Shown in pieces: positions 6,084 to 14,448 of a DNA stretch of 14,480 bases. Position numbers and translations under genes: made by a program. The notes under the pieces were generated by a model. It was not told where the DNA came from. It ran no database searches and saw nothing but the letters and a program-made list of their open reading frames with translations. This DNA is from Clostridiales bacterium (GTDB lineage: Bacteria; Bacillota; Clostridia; Oscillospirales; Acutalibacteraceae), in NCBI GenBank assembly GCA_019416395.1, contig DXXH01000068.1:1-14480 (forward strand). Direction: 5' to 3'. Position 1 is the first letter of the stretch. Every line of letters begins with the position of its first letter.

Positions 6084-7274
6084 ATGAAAGAGATATTGCG
6101 TCGTACTTGGGCGGAGATCAATCTTGACGCCCTGACACAAGATTTTAAAGCGGTACGCCAGGCGGCGGATCAGAACGCCATGGTATGCTGTGTGGTAAAA
6201 GCGGACGCCTATGGACATGGGGCGGTGCGTATGGCCCGGGAATTTGAATCTCTGGGCGCGGATTGGTTTGCAGTATCCAACCTGGAAGAGGCGTTGCAGC
6301 TGCGGCTGGGCGGGATCGAGAAACCTGTGCTGGTGCTGGGGTATACGCCTCCGGAAGAAGCGGCCTCTTTGGCAAAGCACCGGGTTTCCCAGTGCGTTTA
6401 CAGTTTGGAGTATGCCCAGGAGCTTTCCCATTTCGCAGTGGAAGCAGGGGTCACGGTCAAGATCCATGTGAAGATCGACACAGGCATGAGCCGGCTTGGT
6501 TTTTACTACCAGGATATCAGCCGGGACGAAGCCACGGTGAAAGAGGTAAAGACCGCCTGTACGCTGCCGGGCTTGTATCCCGAAGGGATTTTCACCCATT
6601 TTGCTGTGTCGGACGAGGGGAAGAATGGGGACTCCTTCACTATGCGGCAGTTTGGCTGCTTTAAGGAAATGATCGAATCCCTGTTGCGGGAAGATGTTTC
6701 CTTTGAAGTGCGTCACTGTGCCAATTCCGCCGCTGTGTTTGACTATCCCCTTTCCCATCTGGACATGGTTCGGGCTGGAATCGTCATCTATGGTTTGTAT
6801 CCTTCCGGGGAACTGCGCAACCGGCCGGAGCTTTCCCCGGTGTTGTCCCTTCGTTCGGTGGTGTCCCACGTGAAAACTGTCCAGCCGGGCAGCACGATCA
6901 GCTATGGGCGAGTGTTCACGGCGGACCGGCAGATGAAAGTGGCCACAGTCCCGGTGGGGTACGCCGACGGCTATCCCAGAATCCTGGCCACTCACGGAGC
7001 CCAGGTGCTCATTGGTGGAAAGCGTTGCCCGATTTTGGGGCGGATCTGCATGGATCAGCTGATGGCTGACGTGAGCGCCTTGGAAGAGGTGAAGGTGGGC
7101 GATTTGGTCACCCTGATTGGCCGGGATGGGGAAGAGGAGATCACCGCCGACGAGCTGGCGGAGAAGGAAGGCAGCATCAACTATGAAGTGGTGTGCGGGC
7201 TTTCCAAACGGGTCCCCCGTGTGTATCTGAAGCATGGCCAGGTGGACAGCATCTACAACGCCCTGCTGGGGTGA
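6084..7274 (+). CDS. alr: Alanine racemase
   Basis: A PLP-dependent enzyme that interconverts L- and D-alanine, supplying D-Ala for peptidoglycan. Its 396 residues match the family length. The fold type III barrel carries the PLP lysine Lys39 in VVKADAYGHGA, an arginine equivalent to Arg136 of the Geobacillus enzyme at Arg137 (TGMSRLGF), and the second catalytic residue Tyr274 (SYGRVF) followed by VGYADGYPR. The CMDQ segment with Met323-Asp324 of the active-site entrance is also present. All key residues are there, so the enzyme should be active. The ATG at 6084 has AAGGAA a few nt upstream, overlapping the purL stop region. It lies 12 nt behind purL and is followed by the terminator at 7336-7370. 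Serine or other amino-acid racemases of this fold are possible alternatives, but the motifs are typical Alr. Confidence 0.96.
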   Translation: MKEILRRTWAEINLDALTQDFKAVRQAADQNAMVCCVVKADAYGHGAVRMAREFESLGADWFAVSNLEEALQLRLGGIEKPVLVLGYTPPEEAASLAKHRVSQCVYSLEYAQELSHFAVEAGVTVKIHVKIDTGMSRLGFYYQDISRDEATVKEVKTACTLPGLYPEGIFTHFAVSDEGKNGDSFTMRQFGCFKEMIESLLREDVSFEVRHCANSAAVFDYPLSHLDMVRAGIVIYGLYPSGELRNRPELSPVLSLRSVVSHVKTVQPGSTISYGRVFTADRQMKVATVPVGYADGYPRILATHGAQVLIGGKRCPILGRICMDQLMADVSALEEVKVGDLVTLIGRDGEEEITADELAEKEGSINYEVVCGLSKRVPRVYLKHGQVDSIYNALLG

Positions 7275-7335
7275 ACCGTTTCTGCGGTATTCTTTCCCCG
7301 ATTGAGGGAGTGTCTCTGCAAATCTGAATAAATGA

Positions 7336-7374
7336 GAAGAACCCTTCCGGTAGTTCCGGAAGGGTTCTTCTTCG
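7336..7374. terminator. Bidirectional terminator between alr and the convergent unit
   Basis: GAAGAACCCTTCCGG (7336-7350) is perfectly complementary to 7356-7370 with a 5-nt loop. On the plus strand the stem runs into TTCTTCTTCGTT, and on the minus strand into TTCTTCTCATTT. It lies in the gap between the convergent alr and yhfC-like genes and probably ends both transcripts, though the T runs are interrupted by C. Confidence 0.8.
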
Positions 7375-7384
7375 TTGAGAAAGG

Positions 7385-8194
7385 TTAGACAGGTTGTGTT
7401 TGGGGGAACCACCTGCGGCTTTTCCAGAATAGGAAGGCGCAAACCAGGGCCAGCAGGAACAGCAGGCCTTCCATGGGCCAGATCCCCAAAGGAAGCAGTG
7501 TCACGCAATTGAACAGCGTGTGGCAGAGGATCGCTGCCGGGTACAAAAACCATCGCTTGGTAGCCACAGCCAAAAATACCAGCCCCGTAGCGAATATGTG
7601 AAACAGTACTGCCGAGACACGTTCCAGCAACCCCGCTAAAATGGTCAAGGGAGTCACAGCGGCGAATTGTTCCAGCACTAAATCCAGCTGGTCCGCCGGA
7701 ATCAGGGATGCCAGCATATCTTCCCCCAAGCCCAGCAAAAGACAGAAAATCACATTGTTTAAGTGGGTGAGACCCACCAGTAAAATGGTTTCGCACAGGC
7801 CGTGACCCAGACCAAAGGAAAGGGCGCCTTTCCAAGTGCGGTGTCCTGGACGTTTGGGAGCACCGGGAAAGGCGGGTTTCCGGGGCCCTAAAAGAGCCAC
7901 CCCGCCCAGCCGGGCCGATTCCTCAAACAACCCGGCGGTGAAGCACAGGGCCAGGCCAACGACAAGAGGGGCCGAAGAGGCCAGGGATTGATACCATTCC
8001 TGACCAGCGCACCATTGGAGCAAGGGGATGCGCAGTAAAATTTGGGATACAAAGAACGAAGCGAATCCCAATCCCAGGGGCAGGCCGGAGATTTTTCCTT
8101 TCGCGCCCAGGACAACCAGTAGAATGACAGGGCCCAGTAGGGTCACACACAGGGCCAGGACAAAGGTCCCAAGTACTTCTGTGGAGACTGCCAT
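7385..8194 (-). CDS. YhfC family intramembrane protease-like protein
   Basis: A 269-residue polytopic membrane protein with roughly seven hydrophobic segments. It carries the conserved polar pattern of the YhfC family, distantly similar to CPBP/CAAX-type glutamic or metal-dependent intramembrane proteases: EESAR (91-95), GHGLCE (130-135), ER with a following His (191-192, H199), and HTLFN (225-229). These Glu, His and Asn residues sit inside or at the ends of membrane helices, as expected for an in-membrane active site. Members of the wider group cut prenylated or peptide substrates, or give bacteriocin immunity; YhfC itself has no established substrate. The ATG at 8194 has GGGGG about 8 nt upstream. 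It starts 15 nt after the lacZ stop on the same strand, so it is probably co-transcribed with lacZ. Family assignment is fairly firm; proteolytic activity is inferred. Confidence 0.82.
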   Translation of the reverse strand: MAVSTEVLGTFVLALCVTLLGPVILLVVLGAKGKISGLPLGLGFASFFVSQILLRIPLLQWCAGQEWYQSLASSAPLVVGLALCFTAGLFEESARLGGVALLGPRKPAFPGAPKRPGHRTWKGALSFGLGHGLCETILLVGLTHLNNVIFCLLLGLGEDMLASLIPADQLDLVLEQFAAVTPLTILAGLLERVSAVLFHIFATGLVFLAVATKRWFLYPAAILCHTLFNCVTLLPLGIWPMEGLLFLLALVCAFLFWKSRRWFPQTQPV

Positions 8195-8209
8195 AGGTGT
8201 TCGCCCCCT

Positions 8210-11200
8210 TTATTCCACCAGCAATGAGAAGTCAAAGTCGAAGGTTTCCTCGTCCAACCGGTACTGGGGCAGAAGGGCGGGCCCACAGGAGTTGGAACCC
8301 ACACCGCTCATTTTGTAGTCGACACACAGCACCGTGTCCCCACAGGGGGTAAGCTCATAGTTGTGGCGCTTTTGGGCCAGTTCTTCCTGGGTATAGGGAG
8401 ACACGTTGAAGGAGAAGGGTTGTTCGGAAGCCGCGGTCAGAGCGTAAGCCCCATCGGTCAGGGTCACGTAGCGGCAGCCCATGTGAGAGGAATTTTCCTG
8501 GGGCATGATGTAGTCCTCGTGCATGGCGGCAACATCTTGAGCGTAAATTCCCAGCCGGGAAGCCTGATGCTTATCCAAATAGCTTTCATAGGGGCCGTAT
8601 GCAAAGTATTCCACTCCCCCAAACTCCCGGGGCAGGAATATCCGCAGGCCAAACCGGGGCAGGAAGGGGAACCTGGTATCCCGCTGGCAGTGGAGTTTCA
8701 CATCCACCCGGCCTTGGGGATCTACAGTCCACAAAGCCTGCACGTCTACAAACTTGGCGATGTACACGGCGGAGATACCCAAGTGGCAGGAAAGGGTGTT
8801 GCCTTCCTGTTCCACGCTGTAAACCCGTACGGTGGACCGGTGATATCCCACCTCTTTCCACTTGGGATCGATGTACTGGTCGTTATCCGTGGGCGCCCGA
8901 TAGGTGTTCCATTCCATGGGCCGGGTAAGCAGATTCCGGTTGCCGTAAACCATAGAAGAGAAAAGCCCGGTGGTATTGTCAAACACATAGCGGAAATTCG
9001 CCCCAGTGAAGACCACTTCGTCAGGGCCGGCCTCTACCTGGAGTTCTCCCTCTTGGCTGGGGGCGTCCAGGAAGAAGGGTTCTTCCGAAAGGATCACCTG
9101 ATCAAAGCCTAGGGAATACCCCGCTTTGTAGAAAGGCCCGTCCTCCTTGGCCGAATAGAAGAAGGTTACTGTAGCGGTACCGCCTTCCGGAAGCTCAGGC
9201 AGGGTGATTTCCGCTTCCCCGTGAGGCGGCAAATGGGGCAGGTCTAGATTCCCGCCAAACAGCGTTTCCCCGTCTTGAGCGGCCTCATAGGAAAGGGTGA
9301 GGAAGTCCTCGCCGTTGGTGAAATCCAGATAGTTGTGGAAACGGAAGGTGGTTTCTCCCACTTTTTCCACCCGCAGGGGACGGATCACATTTTTATATTC
9401 CAACAGCCCTGTATGGGGAGTCCGGTCGGGATACACCAGGCCATCCATGCAGAAGTTGCCGTCGTGAGGGAATTCTCCAAAATCGCCGCCATAGCGGTAA
9501 ATGGGCCGGTTGTCCGGCGTAGTCCCCCCGTACACGGTGTGATCGCACCATTCCCACACAAAACCGCCGCAGAAACCGGGGTATTTCATGATCAGCTGTT
9601 GATAGTCCTCAGCGTCTCCGGGGCCGTTGCCCATGGCATGTATGTATTCGCACTGGATAAAGGGCATGCGCCGGCCCTGAAGATTTTTGTCCAGCTCGCC
9701 ACCGTTGAAATAGTTGTGGACGTCTTCCGTGGAAGCGTACATGCGGCTGTACAGGTCCAGCATGGAGAAATCCGGCGTCCGGTTGCTGTGATAGGTGAGG
9801 AAGTTCTCATAGTGCAGCAGCCGGGACGGGTCATATTCTTTTACCCAGCGTCCGGCATTTTCAAAGTTTTCTCCCCAGCCGCTTTCGTTGCCCAGGGACC
9901 AAATCACCGCCGCTGCGTTGTTCTTGTCTCGGATCACGCTTCGCTGTACCCGGTCCAAAATGGCTTTTTTGAATTGAGGGTCGTCCGCCGCGTCGGGATA
10001 GCATTCCAGATCATAGCCGCCCAGTTTAGAAGTCATGCCGTGGCTTTCGATATCCGCTTCGGCGATGACATAGAAGCCGTACTCCGAGCACAGCTGCAAA
10101 AACCAGGGGGCGTTGGGATAGTGACTGGTGCGGATGGCGTTTACATTGTGGCGCTTCATCAGAGCCAAGTCCTTCAGGGCCTGCTCCCGGCTGATGGTAT
10201 ACCCGGTGACAGGATCGCTGTCGTGACGGTTTACCCCACGGAATTTGATCGCCACCCCGTTGAGCAGCACAACGCCGTCCTGCACTTGAATCTTTCGCAG
10301 ACCTACCTTCTGGGAAATCACCTCGTCCCCGGTGGAGAGCATCAGAGTGTATTGGGCGGGATTTTCGGCATTCCACAGTATGGGGGAAGAAATCTCAAAG
10401 ACCAGGGGTTCACCCTGGGAATGGGCTGTGCCCACAGGTTCCCCTGCAGGGGAGTAGAGGACAGCTTCCACCGGGCATTCCCCGGAGAGGGAAAGTTCCA
10501 CAGTCACCTGGGCGGTAGAAAAATCCGGGGCGAAGCTTTCCTTCACGAAAAAGTCCCGCAGGTGGTTCTCCGGACGGGCCAACAGGTACACGTCCCGGAA
10601 AATACCGCTCATGCGCAGCTTGTCCTGGTCTTCCAGATAGCTGCCGTCGCACCACTGTAGGACCAGCACGGCGAGGGTGTTGTCCCCGGGGGTGAGGAAG
10701 CTGGAGATGTCAAATTCCGAGGTGGAATGGGACACCTGGCTGTATCCGGCGAATTCCCCATTTACCCACAGGTAGAAACAGGAATCCACCCCCTCAAAGT
10801 TCAGGTACCACTGGAAAGCAGCCGGGTCTTCCATGTGGATGTGGCGGACGTACAGGCCGCAGGGGTTTTCCTCGGGAACATAGGGCGGGTCACAGGGGAA
10901 GGGGTAATGGATATTGGTGTACATGTGACGGCCAAAACCGTGATTCTGCCAGCAGGAAGGCACGGGAATCTGCCCCATGTCCTCTTCGTCGAAGGCGAGC
11001 CCCTCTTCCGGGTCAATCGCTTCCTTGTAGGAGTCAAAGTATTGGAACGCCCATGGGCCGTTTAGGGAAATTACCCGGGAAGAACAGCTCTTTTCGGCTT
11101 CATTTTCCCCGGCGTATGGGATATAATAACTGCGGTCGGGACAAGTTCCCACGTGGAGAATTTCCGGATCCTCGTGGAAATGGTGGGGTTTCAGGTTCAT
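8210..11200 (-). CDS. lacZ: Beta-galactosidase, GH2 (LacZ type)
   Basis: A cytoplasmic glycoside hydrolase that splits lactose and related beta-galactosides. The 996 residues match LacZ. The order is a jelly-roll sugar-binding domain (about 35-215), an Ig-like domain (to about 305), a TIM barrel (about 305-590) and the Bgal small-chain domain (about 720-990). Catalytic and binding residues are visible: RGVNRH (321-326), Glu385 and His387 (IESHGM, metal ligands), acid/base Glu439 (GNESG), nucleophile Glu518 (CEYIHAMGN) and GGFVWEW (545-551). No signal peptide is seen. I place the start at the ATG at 11200 because AGAAAGGA precedes it by 9 nt and the protein then begins like other LacZ enzymes; the frame stays open upstream to an ATG at 11305, but that stretch overlaps the promoter and leader hairpin and lacks homology-like sequence. 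No lactose permease or regulator is in the window. Confidence 0.95.
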   Translation of the reverse strand: MNLKPHHFHEDPEILHVGTCPDRSYYIPYAGENEAEKSCSSRVISLNGPWAFQYFDSYKEAIDPEEGLAFDEEDMGQIPVPSCWQNHGFGRHMYTNIHYPFPCDPPYVPEENPCGLYVRHIHMEDPAAFQWYLNFEGVDSCFYLWVNGEFAGYSQVSHSTSEFDISSFLTPGDNTLAVLVLQWCDGSYLEDQDKLRMSGIFRDVYLLARPENHLRDFFVKESFAPDFSTAQVTVELSLSGECPVEAVLYSPAGEPVGTAHSQGEPLVFEISSPILWNAENPAQYTLMLSTGDEVISQKVGLRKIQVQDGVVLLNGVAIKFRGVNRHDSDPVTGYTISREQALKDLALMKRHNVNAIRTSHYPNAPWFLQLCSEYGFYVIAEADIESHGMTSKLGGYDLECYPDAADDPQFKKAILDRVQRSVIRDKNNAAAVIWSLGNESGWGENFENAGRWVKEYDPSRLLHYENFLTYHSNRTPDFSMLDLYSRMYASTEDVHNYFNGGELDKNLQGRRMPFIQCEYIHAMGNGPGDAEDYQQLIMKYPGFCGGFVWEWCDHTVYGGTTPDNRPIYRYGGDFGEFPHDGNFCMDGLVYPDRTPHTGLLEYKNVIRPLRVEKVGETTFRFHNYLDFTNGEDFLTLSYEAAQDGETLFGGNLDLPHLPPHGEAEITLPELPEGGTATVTFFYSAKEDGPFYKAGYSLGFDQVILSEEPFFLDAPSQEGELQVEAGPDEVVFTGANFRYVFDNTTGLFSSMVYGNRNLLTRPMEWNTYRAPTDNDQYIDPKWKEVGYHRSTVRVYSVEQEGNTLSCHLGISAVYIAKFVDVQALWTVDPQGRVDVKLHCQRDTRFPFLPRFGLRIFLPREFGGVEYFAYGPYESYLDKHQASRLGIYAQDVAAMHEDYIMPQENSSHMGCRYVTLTDGAYALTAASEQPFSFNVSPYTQEELAQKRHNYELTPCGDTVLCVDYKMSGVGSNSCGPALLPQYRLDEETFDFDFSLLVE

Positions 11201-11224
11201 ACAACTCAATCCTTTCTGGCCTGG

Positions 11225-11253
11225 TCCCTGGAAAGGTTTGCTTTTTCCAGGGA
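11225..11253. promoter_or_regulatory. Perfect 10-bp dyad in the lacZ leader (hairpin or operator)
   Basis: TCCCTGGAAA (11225-11234) and TTTCCAGGGA (11244-11253) are perfect inverted repeats with a 9-nt spacer. On the minus strand the dyad lies 25 nt upstream of the lacZ ATG, just before the ribosome binding site. On the plus strand it overlaps the -35 box and spacer of the candidate promoter at 11238-11266. It could be a protein-binding operator acting on both genes or an RNA hairpin in the lacZ leader. It has no T run, so it is not a terminator. Confidence 0.55.
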
Positions 11254-11266
11254 GAAACGGTATACT
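11238..11266 (+). promoter_or_regulatory. Candidate promoter of the double GT-C gene
   Basis: TTGCTT (11238-11243) and TATACT (11261-11266) are separated by 17 bp, giving a start near 11273 and a leader of about 98 nt. The -10 box is one base from consensus; the -35 box matches only its TTG. It overlaps the inverted repeat at 11225-11253. Confidence 0.45.
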
Positions 11267-11276
11267 TGATAACTGT

Positions 11277-11305
11277 AGCTTACAATGATTTTTCTTGCCA
11301 GTCAA
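11277..11305 (-). promoter_or_regulatory. Candidate promoter of lacZ
   Basis: On the minus strand, TTGACT (11300-11305) and TAAGCT (11277-11282) are 17 bp apart. The -35 box is one base off consensus and the -10 box is weak, as often seen in activated or repressed promoters. A start near 11270 would leave a leader of about 70 nt containing the 11225-11253 dyad. The two divergent promoters lie back to back within 70 bp. Confidence 0.4.
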
Positions 11306-11370
11306 TCATTATTTTGCGTGAAACGTGAAATATTTGGCGGTTTTTCACAACCAACGAAAGGAGTGATTTC

Positions 11371-14300
11371 ATGGGAGCTGGCGCACTGGCGGCAGTGGTA
11401 TTTGGCGGCGTGGTGTTTGTTTGGGCTGGCCGCAAATTTTCCCAGGATTCTCTAAAAACGGAAGGCTTTGCTGTGGGGGCTTGCCTGCTGTTTTTGGCAG
11501 CGTTTTTGTTCCGGATCCTTTTGGGATATCACTCAGAGGGTTTTACCACGGATACGGATACCTTTAAATCCTGGGCCTATCTGGCCAATACCGTAGGGTT
11601 CCAGCAGATTTATCACGAGGACATTTTTTTGGATTACCCACCGGGCTATCTCTATGTGCTGGTGTTTTTGGAGAAGCTCCGGCTGCTGCTTGGGCTGCCT
11701 GTGGAGTCTCAAGGGTATACGCTTCTGATCAAGCTGCCGTCTATATTTGCCGACCTGTTCTGTGGGGGAGCGGTGTTGTTTCTGGCACGGCGGAAGATAG
11801 GAGAGAAAAGTGGGCTGCTTTTAGCAGGCGCTTATCTGTTTTGCCCGGCGGTTTTTTTGAATTCTTCTCAGTGGGGCCAGGCGGATTCCTTCTGTACGGC
11901 CATTGTGCTGGGTTCTGTGTTGCTGCTCTATCAGGAACGGTATGTGCCTTCGGCAGTGCTGTTTGGATTGTCCATCGCCTGCAAGCCCCAGATGCTTGTC
12001 TTTGCCCCGCTGTATTTGTTTTTCACTTTGCGGCGGAAGAGATGGCTGAAGCTGGGACTGGGCATGGTGCTGACCCTGGGAACTGTGCTGTTGGTGGCAT
12101 TGCCCTTTACCCAGGGGTTTAATTTCCTGTGGTTGTTCCAGCGTTACCAGGCCACTTTGGACTATTACAATTATTATTCGGTCAACGCATACAACGTTTG
12201 GGCCTTGATCGGCTGGAACTGGAAAACACTTCCCCCAGGTGTTGCCGGAAACCTGCTGGATTTCTTGGGTCCGGTCATTGCCACGGTTCTTTGCGGGATT
12301 CTGGTGTTTCGTGCCAAAAGCCGGGAAGTGGTGTTTTATAGCCCTGCGCTGCTCATGGCGGTAATGTATGCTTTTTCCGTGAAGATGCACGAACGGTACC
12401 TGTTTCCGGCCTTGTTCTTCACGCTGCTTTCCTTTGTGTTTGTCAGGGATACAGGGCTTTTGCGGGGGTTCGCTTTGCTGGCTACCACCAGCTATGCCAA
12501 CGTGGCATATGTGCTGTACTTGTTCCAGAAATTTGTGGGGAATTACAACCCGAACACCTGGATTACCCGGCTTTTTTCCGCTGGGCAGCTGGCAGCCATA
12601 GGATATCTTTGCTGGGTGGGATATCGTGTGTTCCTCAAAGGAGAAATCCTGCAAGGAAAAGCGTTCGCACCTGGTCCCCTGGTGGACCATTCCCGGACCA
12701 GTAGCCGCTTTGGAGTGAAAGACTGGGTCGCCATGGCGGTGGTCACCTTGGTGTATGCCTGTTTTGCCTTTTATCATTTGGGAGATACCCAGACAGCGTT
12801 GACTTCCTGGACTCCCCAGCAGGGGGAGCAGGTGGTGCTCACTGCAGACGGGGAGTGCGATACGCTGATTTATCTGACGGGCATTGCTCCAGATGACAAC
12901 CATTACGCTGCCCGGGTAGGGGTAAATGTCCAGGTGGAGACAAGCCAGGACGGTGTTTCCTGGGTGGATTGCGGGACGTTGACCGATGGCAGTGTGTTTG
13001 CCTGGAAGCAGTATACCTTGTCCACCCCAGGGCGCTATGTCCGGCTGACCCCTTTGGACGGCAGCGTGACCTTGAATGAAGCGGGGCTGAAATATACGGG
13101 GGTTCCCGTGTTGGCCGCCGTCACGGCGGAAGGGCCAAAGTCGCAGGCCTTGATCGACGAGCAGGGAGTAGTCCCTTTAAAGACCACCTATGAGAATTCC
13201 ACCTATTTTGACGAGATTTACCATGTCCGCACAGCGTACGAGTATCTTTTGAGCCTGGAGCCTTATGAGAATACTCACCCCACCTTGGGAAAACTGATCA
13301 TCTCCTTGGGAATTTGGCTGTTTGGCATGAATCCTTTTGGCTGGAGATTTATGGGGACGCTGTTTGGGGTGCTGATGCTGCCAGTGTTGTACCACTGGTT
13401 AAAACAGCTGTTTGGCAGCACCCGGTTCTGTGTAATGGGAACGGTGTTGTTCGCCTTTGACTTTATGCACTTCACCCAGACCCGCATTGCCACCATTGAT
13501 ACCTATGCGGTCTTTTTCCTGCTGTTGATGTACGATGCCATGACCGTGTTCCTCAAGCGTGATTTGAAAAAAGACGGTTGGGGGAAACTGTTGCCGCCCT
13601 TGCTGGCTTGCGGTGTGTTTACCGGGCTTGGGATAGCTTCCAAGTGGACGGCGGCGTACGGCGCTCTGGGCTTGGCGGCGCTGTACTTTGGAAAGCTGTG
13701 GTTTACCTTTTTGGAAACACGGCGGCAGGGAGAAAAAGGCCGGGAGCTGCTGTGGAGGTGTGGAAAGCTGTGCTTGTGGTGCTGCCTGTTTTTCATTGCT
13801 TTGCCTATGGTGATCTACTTTACAGCGTTCCTGCCTGTGACCACTCTTCCTCACAATGTGGATAAGCTGCTGTGGGCCTTCTGGAATTATCAGGTGACCA
13901 TGTTTAACTATCATGCGCACCTGGTGGCAGAGCACTCCTTTGCTTCGCCCTGGTATGAGTGGCCTTTCGATATCCGGCCCATCTGGTATTTTGCCGGAGA
14001 CACTCAAAGCGGTTACAGCACTATTTCCGCCTTTGGCAATCCCTTACTGTGGTGGTCCGGGATCCCAGCTTTGCTGGGGGCGGCCTGGCTTTGGTGGAAG
14101 GAGCGCAGCCGTTGGACGGCGTTGGTGTTGGCCGGGTTTGGTTCGGTGTACCTTCCCTGGGTGCTGATTTCCAGACTGACCTTCATTTATCACTACTTTA
14201 CAGCGGTACCCTTTTTGGTGGTGGCGCTGTGCGGCCTTTTCTTCCTGATTTCCCGGCAGGGGTCTTTTACCCGGCGGCTGGCTTTCCCAGGCGGGGTGGA

Positions 14301-14448
14301 GTGTTCTGCCGCCACGCTGCTGATGGTGGCGTTTACCGGGGCGTGTTTGGTCTTGTTTATCCTGTATTTCCCGGTGATCTCCGGTTCCCCCACCACCCGG
14401 GAGTACGCCAATGCCCTGGAACTGTTTGAAACCTGGTATTTTGCCTGA
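11371..14448 (+). CDS. Two-module GT-C glycosyltransferase: Gpi18/GT87-like half, discoidin-like domain, PMT (GT39)-like half
   Basis: A 1,025-residue membrane protein that probably transfers sugars from polyprenyl-phosphate donors outside the membrane. The first half (about 1-470) has roughly ten membrane helices and an acidic first outer loop with DTDTFKSW (61-68) and DYPPGYLY (88-95), as in Gpi18-like mannosyltransferases. After a helix at about 452-470 comes an outside beta-rich domain (about 471-590) with discoidin (F5/8 type C)-like features, VETSQDGVSW and GRYVRL. The second half (about 605-1025) resembles protein O-mannosyltransferases: FDE (613-615, the catalytic Asp-Glu pair), HPTLGK (636-641) and the WYEWPFD (861-867) of the PMT C-terminal membrane domain. 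The ATG at 11371 follows AAAGGAG by 8 nt. It is divergent from lacZ and appears to stand alone; 14449-14480 holds nothing recognisable. Domain classes are fairly firm; acceptor and sugar are unknown. Confidence 0.85.
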   Translation: MGAGALAAVVFGGVVFVWAGRKFSQDSLKTEGFAVGACLLFLAAFLFRILLGYHSEGFTTDTDTFKSWAYLANTVGFQQIYHEDIFLDYPPGYLYVLVFLEKLRLLLGLPVESQGYTLLIKLPSIFADLFCGGAVLFLARRKIGEKSGLLLAGAYLFCPAVFLNSSQWGQADSFCTAIVLGSVLLLYQERYVPSAVLFGLSIACKPQMLVFAPLYLFFTLRRKRWLKLGLGMVLTLGTVLLVALPFTQGFNFLWLFQRYQATLDYYNYYSVNAYNVWALIGWNWKTLPPGVAGNLLDFLGPVIATVLCGILVFRAKSREVVFYSPALLMAVMYAFSVKMHERYLFPALFFTLLSFVFVRDTGLLRGFALLATTSYANVAYVLYLFQKFVGNYNPNTWITRLFSAGQLAAIGYLCWVGYRVFLKGEILQGKAFAPGPLVDHSRTSSRFGVKDWVAMAVVTLVYACFAFYHLGDTQTALTSWTPQQGEQVVLTADGECDTLIYLTGIAPDDNHYAARVGVNVQVETSQDGVSWVDCGTLTDGSVFAWKQYTLSTPGRYVRLTPLDGSVTLNEAGLKYTGVPVLAAVTAEGPKSQALIDEQGVVPLKTTYENSTYFDEIYHVRTAYEYLLSLEPYENTHPTLGKLIISLGIWLFGMNPFGWRFMGTLFGVLMLPVLYHWLKQLFGSTRFCVMGTVLFAFDFMHFTQTRIATIDTYAVFFLLLMYDAMTVFLKRDLKKDGWGKLLPPLLACGVFTGLGIASKWTAAYGALGLAALYFGKLWFTFLETRRQGEKGRELLWRCGKLCLWCCLFFIALPMVIYFTAFLPVTTLPHNVDKLLWAFWNYQVTMFNYHAHLVAEHSFASPWYEWPFDIRPIWYFAGDTQSGYSTISAFGNPLLWWSGIPALLGAAWLWWKERSRWTALVLAGFGSVYLPWVLISRLTFIYHYFTAVPFLVVALCGLFFLISRQGSFTRRLAFPGGVECSAATLLMVAFTGACLVLFILYFPVISGSPTTREYANALELFETWYFA

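Noticed and set aside
2382..7835. A 1,817-codon open frame on the minus strand opposite purL and alr
   Set aside because: It is codon-aligned with both plus-strand genes and stays open only because they avoid TTA, CTA and TCA. Its translation has no recognisable domain, and the sense genes are unmistakable.
9275..10660. A 461-codon plus-strand frame opposite lacZ
   Set aside because: It is aligned in the same way with lacZ codons and is a codon-bias shadow; no ribosome binding site or domain supports it.
11201..11305. N-terminal extension of lacZ to an ATG at 11305
   Set aside because: The extra 35 residues overlap the candidate promoter and leader dyad and do not look like LacZ, while the ATG at 11200 has a clear ribosome binding site.
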